From Desulfobacterales bacterium (lineage in GTDB: Bacteria > Desulfobacterota > Desulfobacteria > Desulfobacterales > Desulfobacteraceae), in assembly GCA_022361095.1 (NCBI GenBank), contig JAKSBO010000053.1, positions 1-17,115 on the forward strand: a DNA stretch of 17,115 nucleotides, read 5' to 3'. The translations under genes were made by a program, and so were the position numbers. Under the pieces are notes generated by a model that saw only the letters and a list, made by a program, of their open reading frames with translations, made no database searches and was not told the origin of the DNA. Below, in pieces: positions 13,706-17,115 of this stretch. The stretch's first letter is position 1. Every line of letters begins with the position of its first letter.

Positions 13706-14641
13706 CTAAGCGTTTTCAACTAATTTCGTCAGAAATCCGGCAAGATTGGCCGGGTCCCGGAACTCTTCTATCGCTTTGCTTTCAGCAATGGCCACATCTT
13801 TTTTAAACTGTTCAATGATGACCTTGTTCCCGGTATAGAATCCGGTGATCTGCCCGGTAAATTCTCCCTGGAGAAGTGAAATGTCATGGGTATAAAAAAG
13901 GACCCGTTCTGCGCCCAGCTTATTTTTTGAATACTTAATCAGGAAATTAAATCCGATCTCCATGTCGGTGAGATAGTATTTAAACCTGGGATAGGTCTGG
14001 ACAAAGCGCTTTATATTCATAAGATGCTCTGCCTTGAGACGCCGTTCCCGGGGAGTGCCGGAAGCGGCGATATAGTTTTCAAGCGCCTGTCTGCTGATAT
14101 AGTGGTGCATGTCATGTTTTGCCAATTGCCGGATGAGGTTTGCCTTCCTTTCCCGGCCAATGGCCCGCCTCAATTCATTGTGAATAGGATGATGCCCGGG
14201 GGCTTTTTCACGAAACGCAATCCTGAGTTCCTCGGGCTGGAGGACCACCGTGGGGTGGTTGGTATGGACGGTTTTCGGCCCTGAAAGACTCTCTGTTGCC
14301 AGTAAAAGCAGTTCATATCCGAAAAAATCCCGGGCCGTGTGCACGCTGTTTGACGGTTTCTGTTTTTTGGCATTTTCAATAAAAAGCGGAATGTCATCGG
14401 CTTTGAGTTTGGCACGGTCAAATACCGTGAGCAGATCATCAATGGATTCAAGGTCCAGTCCCACTGCCGTAGAAAACTTGAGCAGTTTATCCCTGCTCAC
14501 ATTGGCAATGTTTCCCTGTTCAAGGTCCTTTATATATGTGTTGGTCAATCCTGAGATGTTGGCAATTTGATTCCGGGGAATCATGCTTTCGGCAACAGCT
14601 TTCCGGATAAATTGTGCGCTTCTTTCCCGTCTTGTGGCCAT
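13706..14641 (-). CDS. XRE-type helix-turn-helix regulator with uncharacterised C-terminal domain
   Basis: A 311-residue protein read from ATG 14641; the frame stays open to 14731, but the extra 30 residues are hydrophobic, unlike a regulator, and MATRRERSAQ opens a clean domain. No strong ribosome binding site is seen for either start. Residues about 10-75 form a Cro/C1-type HTH: FIRKAVAESMIPRNQIANIS, GLTNTYIKDLEQGNIANVSR, DKLLKFSTAVGLDLESIDDL. A charged linker follows (to about 100, DRAKLKADDI...NAKKQKPS). The C-terminal 200 residues are mixed alpha/beta: FFGYELLLLATESLSGP, HHPIHNELRRAIGRERKANL, a central FVQTYPRFKYYLTD, and FYTHDISLLQGEFTGQITGF before a helical end. I do not recognise this domain; by position it should be a sensor. 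It diverges from the flippase gene across a 323-bp gap with paired palindromes, which are plausible binding sites. Confidence 0.8.
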   Translation of the reverse strand: MATRRERSAQFIRKAVAESMIPRNQIANISGLTNTYIKDLEQGNIANVSRDKLLKFSTAVGLDLESIDDLLTVFDRAKLKADDIPLFIENAKKQKPSNSVHTARDFFGYELLLLATESLSGPKTVHTNHPTVVLQPEELRIAFREKAPGHHPIHNELRRAIGRERKANLIRQLAKHDMHHYISRQALENYIAASGTPRERRLKAEHLMNIKRFVQTYPRFKYYLTDMEIGFNFLIKYSKNKLGAERVLFYTHDISLLQGEFTGQITGFYTGNKVIIEQFKKDVAIAESKAIEEFRDPANLAGFLTKLVENA

Positions 14642-14722
14642 AGGTGTTATTTCTAAATTTTTATTTATCAGGTTGGCAAAAATAACAACTAATAGATCAC
14701 AAATCCATCCTAAATTCAAATA

Positions 14723-14935
14723 AACGGCCATGGGCCGGCCCGCAACAAAATATGAAAGGAACTCAGCCGGGCAAGGATGGCCGACGTTCCGCCTCGATCC
14801 GCCCGGACCAACAACAGTTTCATATCAGCGGCCCGGGGACGTTTATAAGAAAGTCTGTGTAAGCTACTCAGATCTTTCAAACTTTGTTGTGGGCTGAGCC
14901 TGGGTGCTGATAGACCAGGTCGGCCCATGGCCGTT
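14723..14935. repeat. 213-bp element bounded by an 18-bp inverted repeat
   Basis: AACGGCCATGGGCCGGCC (14723-14740) and its reverse complement at 14918-14935 agree at 17 of 18 bases. Each end also contains a short palindrome, CGGCC and GGCCG around three bases. The interior has further repeat fragments. This could be a MITE-like or other small intergenic repeat with no coding capacity, or a pair of operators in a divergent promoter region. I see no target-site duplication that would settle it. Confidence 0.5.
14874..14912 (-). repeat. Left arm (copy B) of the inverted repeat flanking the flippase gene
   Basis: This 39-bp stretch matches the reverse complement of 16582-16620 at 34 of 39 positions. 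The longest exact block is TTTGTTGTGGGCTGAG (14883-14898), and the right part TGCTGATA is also exact. It ends 52 bp before the flippase start. Confidence 0.75.
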
Positions 14936-14964
14936 ATAAAAAAACCTTCACCGAATTTTAAATT

Positions 14965-16536
14965 ATGACACAAACCTCAACCTTTAAAAAAATCGGATTT
15001 GCTTCGTTTATCATGATGGTATCGGTGTTTGCCAGCAGGATCATCGGTCTTGTACGGGAAACCGCCATTGCCTGGATGGGCGGTGCAAGTGCAGGCGTTG
15101 ACGCATACCAGGTGGCGTTTGTCATCCCTGAAATTTTAAACCATGTGGTGGCGTCCGGTTTTTTATCCATTACGTTTATCCCCATCTTTACCCGCTACCT
15201 TGCTGAAAACAAGGAGCTGGAAGGCTACCGGATTTTTTCCGTTATCCTGAACTGCTTTGGTGCAGGTCTTCTTATTTTTATCTGCCTTTCCATGGTGTTT
15301 GCCCCGGAACTGATCTGTATCCTAGCCCCCGGGCTTAAAAACGGCCCGGCCTTTGACCTTGCCGTGCGCATGACCCGGATTATTATTCCGGCCCAGTTTT
15401 TCTTTTTTGCAGGCGGTCTGTTCAATGCCGTACAATACTCAAAGGAGCGCTTTTTTTTCCCGGCCCTTGCACCACTGATTTATAATACCGGCATTATAGC
15501 GGGCGGGATACTTCTATACCCGGTTCTAGGCATGGAAGGATTTGCCTGGGGGGTGCTGGCCGGCGCTTTTTGCGGCAGTTTCCTGCTTCAACTGTTCGGG
15601 GCCAAAAGGGTCGGCCTGATCTATATGCCGAATTTTAATTTCAGGCATCCTGACATGATCAAGTACGTGTTGTTGACCTTACCTTTGATGCTTGGACTGA
15701 CCATGACCTTTTCCACGGAAATATTGATGAAATTCTTTGGCTCGTTTTTGAACGAGGGGAGTATTTCAGCCATGAATTACGCCCTTCGCATCATGTTTCT
15801 GCTAGTTGGCTTTTTCGGCAATGCAGTGGGTGTGGCCGCCTATCCGTTCATGGCAAAAATTGCCGCAAAAAAAGATTTCCCCACATTAAACGGCATCATC
15901 AACCGGACATTAAAATATATCTTCATTGTGATGCCCTTTTCAGTTGTGTTTATGATTTTGAATAAAGAGGTTGTGGCCATTTTATTCCAGCGCGGGGCAT
16001 TTGACGCCCATGATGCCGCCCTGACATCAGGGGTACTGCCGTATTTCATGGCAGGGGCATTTGCATTTTCAGCCCAGACCATTGTTTCCCGGGGTTTTTT
16101 TGCCGTTCAAAACACATTATTTCCCGCCATTTTTTCCACGGTGTGCGTGGTGTTAAGCCTGCCGCTGCTCTATTGGGCCATGGCCGCCATGGGGATCAAA
16201 GGCGTGGCCCTGGGCCTGTCTTTATCCGTGATCATTACCACAGGCGCTCTATTTGAAGTGTGGGGCAGGAAAACAAAAAACAGCGGACGATCAGAGGTAT
16301 ACACCTTTTTTGGCGTAATGCTAACGGTCAGTATCGCGGTATGGCTGATTCTAAAAGCCGCATATGCCGGAATTGTTCATCTGATACCGATCTCCGGTTT
16401 TTTCGCACATATACTTATCTGTATTATTGTCGGCACATTATTTCTGTTCATCCTGGCAAGCATTGGAAAAGTCTTTAAAATCCAAGAGATCAGCACGCTC
16501 TATGCCAAGGTACTGACAAAAAACAGGCTTTCTTAA
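14965..16536 (+). CDS. MurJ/MviN-family lipid flippase, divergent
   Basis: A 523-residue membrane protein with about 14 hydrophobic segments, the MurJ/MVF family architecture within the MOP superfamily. Family blocks are clear: ASRIIGLVRETAIAWMGGAS (23-42), VDAYQVAFVIPEIL (45-58), FLSITFIPIFTRYL (66-79), GRGAF-type block FQRGAFDAHDAALTSGVLPY in the second half, and GFFAVQNTLFPAI. MurJ flips lipid II to the periplasm for peptidoglycan synthesis. Residues R25, R31 and D46 correspond to E. coli R18, R24 and D39. The position of E. coli R52 is H60, and in the segment NYALRIMF E. coli D269 and E273 are L274 and F278 (R275 is kept). These changes make lipid II less certain as substrate, so I give no gene symbol. 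No ribosome binding site is obvious. The gene is bracketed by an inverted repeat. Confidence 0.85.
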   Translation: MTQTSTFKKIGFASFIMMVSVFASRIIGLVRETAIAWMGGASAGVDAYQVAFVIPEILNHVVASGFLSITFIPIFTRYLAENKELEGYRIFSVILNCFGAGLLIFICLSMVFAPELICILAPGLKNGPAFDLAVRMTRIIIPAQFFFFAGGLFNAVQYSKERFFFPALAPLIYNTGIIAGGILLYPVLGMEGFAWGVLAGAFCGSFLLQLFGAKRVGLIYMPNFNFRHPDMIKYVLLTLPLMLGLTMTFSTEILMKFFGSFLNEGSISAMNYALRIMFLLVGFFGNAVGVAAYPFMAKIAAKKDFPTLNGIINRTLKYIFIVMPFSVVFMILNKEVVAILFQRGAFDAHDAALTSGVLPYFMAGAFAFSAQTIVSRGFFAVQNTLFPAIFSTVCVVLSLPLLYWAMAAMGIKGVALGLSLSVIITTGALFEVWGRKTKNSGRSEVYTFFGVMLTVSIAVWLILKAAYAGIVHLIPISGFFAHILICIIVGTLFLFILASIGKVFKIQEISTLYAKVLTKNRLS

Positions 16537-16579
16537 AAAAGGCTTATCGGAATAGAAGAGGCGGCCCAATCCATTCTGA

Positions 16580-16630
16580 CATATCAGCAGCCAGACTCAG
16601 CCCACAACAAACCATGAAAGCAATTCAACT
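16580..16630 (+). repeat. Right arm (copy C) of the repeat, between flippase and acyl-CoA dehydrogenase genes
   Basis: 16582-16620 is the inverted partner of 14874-14912. Its first bases (16580-16592) also match 14821-14833 at 12 of 13, and its second half (16600-16630) matches 14738-14768 at 24 of 31, both in direct orientation. It is thus the fullest copy of a short intergenic repeat whose pieces are scattered upstream of the flippase gene. It fills most of the 94-bp gap between converging genes and reaches the stop of the dehydrogenase gene. No T tract follows. Confidence 0.7.
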
Positions 16631-17115
16631 CTAATTTGTTTTTACCGGTTTGAAAATTTTGCCGGGAAATAGGCAGATCGGACATTGATCCGGTAATTTG
16701 CCTTTGCAATGAACATGGCCGCACATGCTGCACCGCCATACGGTTTCCCCATTTTCCATACCGGACAGATCACGTGTAACAGGCAGTTCATCCAGTGGCG
16801 GCATTACCGGGGTATAATTTGCAAGTACATGACCGGCAAGAATCATCCTCTGCACTTCACTGGTGCCCTCATATATTCGATAAAGCCGGATATCCCGAAG
16901 CAGCTTTTCAATGGGAAACATCCGGGTATACCCATACCCGCCGAAAATCTGCAATGCCTCGTCTGCCACCTGCCATGCTGACTCAGTAGCATATACTTTG
17001 GCAATGGAGGCGGATATGGTGGGGTCTTTTTGTTGATCAGCCTCCCAGGCCGCTTTCAGAACAAGCAAACGCGAGATTTCAACCTTTTGAAACATCTCGG
17101 CAATCTTAAACTGCA
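16631..17115 (-). CDS. Acyl-CoA dehydrogenase with C-terminal rubredoxin-like domain (C-terminal part; runs off the right edge)
   Basis: The frame is open to the window edge, so the N-terminal part is missing; 161 codons are visible. The first residues, QFKIAEMFQKVEISRLLVLK and then AAW, are the C-terminal helical bundle of acyl-CoA dehydrogenases. They are followed by IAKVYATESAWQVADEALQI, FGGYGYTRMFPIEKLLRDIR and YRIYEGTSEVQRMILA. In EGTSEVQR the glutamate matches the catalytic base position of the short/medium-chain enzymes. After the usual end there is a linker (about 25 residues) and then WRCSMCGHVHCKGKLPDQCP and ICLFPGKIF: two C-x-x-C knuckles spaced as in the rubrerythrin-type rubredoxin domain, which binds one iron. 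The enzyme should oxidise an acyl-CoA with FAD, and the iron centre suggests an internal electron outlet. Its stop is 94 bp from that of the converging flippase gene. Confidence 0.9.
   Translation of the reverse strand, partial: QFKIAEMFQKVEISRLLVLKAAWEADQQKDPTISASIAKVYATESAWQVADEALQIFGGYGYTRMFPIEKLLRDIRLYRIYEGTSEVQRMILAGHVLANYTPVMPPLDELPVTRDLSGMENGETVWRCSMCGHVHCKGKLPDQCPICLFPGKIFKPVKTN

Larger units (their letters stand above)
14642..14964. other. 323-bp divergent gap filled with nested repeats
   Basis: Between the XRE-type regulator and the flippase gene. It contains an 18-bp terminal inverted repeat (14723-14740 and 14918-14935), repeat copies A (14738-14768), D (14821-14833) and B (14874-14912), and local stems such as GGAAC/GTTCC (14759-14763 with 14786-14790) and GCCGGGC/GCCCGG (14766-14772 with 14811-14816). 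A minus-strand frame of 85 codons crosses it but lacks a ribosome binding site and any recognisable product. Promoters for both flanking genes should lie here, yet I cannot pick convincing boxes. Confidence 0.55.

Noticed and set aside
14716..14973. An 85-codon minus-strand frame across the repeat-rich gap upstream of the flippase
   Set aside because: It runs through the inverted repeats, lacks a ribosome binding site, overlaps the flippase start and has no recognisable sequence; the openness is better explained by GC-rich repeats.

Overview
This window looks like chromosome of an anaerobic, probably sulfate-reducing Desulfobacterota (Desulfobacteraceae-like) bacterium. That is inference. It rests on a very large 2-hydroxyacyl-CoA dehydratase activase-type protein with two ATPase modules, an acyl-CoA dehydrogenase with a C-terminal rubredoxin-like domain, and the moderate-to-high GC coding style of the main genes. 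There are no rRNA or tRNA genes, CRISPR arrays, transposases or phage genes that I can see. Most of the window is ordinary chromosomal coding sequence with unusually structured intergenic regions.

Layout, left to right. (1) On the minus strand, a TetR-type repressor (300-950) is followed by the start of a TolC-type outer-membrane efflux protein (1-268, cut by the window edge), the left end of a probable efflux operon. (2) On the plus strand come an A/T-rich anchored protein of unknown function (1281-1883), a lipoprotein 5'-nucleotidase (1929-3743) and a half-size EamA/DMT membrane protein (3878-4309). (3) A structured leader precedes a protein with a calcium-binding-like DxDxDG / ELFGP domain (4596-5651). 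(4) The 1324-residue activase-like protein (5863-9837) stands alone, with a pair of 11-bp direct repeats 21 bp apart upstream. (5) cutA (10222-10548) follows a 384-bp gap holding a perfect palindrome and an unexplained minus-strand terminator. (6) A three-gene cassette encodes a two-TM small subunit, a sodium:solute symporter and an M20 N-acyl-amino-acid amidohydrolase (10653-13597). It looks like uptake followed by hydrolysis of an acylated or aromatic amino-acid conjugate. (7) A minus-strand XRE-type regulator with an unfamiliar C-terminal domain (13706-14641) diverges from a MurJ/MviN-family flippase (14965-16536). (8) At the right edge, on the minus strand, is the C-terminal part of an acyl-CoA dehydrogenase fused to a rubredoxin-like domain (16631-17115).

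The most unusual structure is around the flippase gene. Its upstream gap (about 14720-14938) carries an 18-bp terminal inverted repeat and several degenerate copies of a short repeat. A further copy lies just downstream of the gene, so that the flippase is bracketed by a 39-bp inverted repeat (34 of 39 identical). The flippase itself lacks several charged residues that matter in E. coli MurJ. The activase combines four putative iron-sulfur cysteines in one chain with a C-terminal region in which cysteines I expect from the family are replaced. I see no clear undescribed defence or mobile system; the repeats and these two divergent proteins are the best leads.
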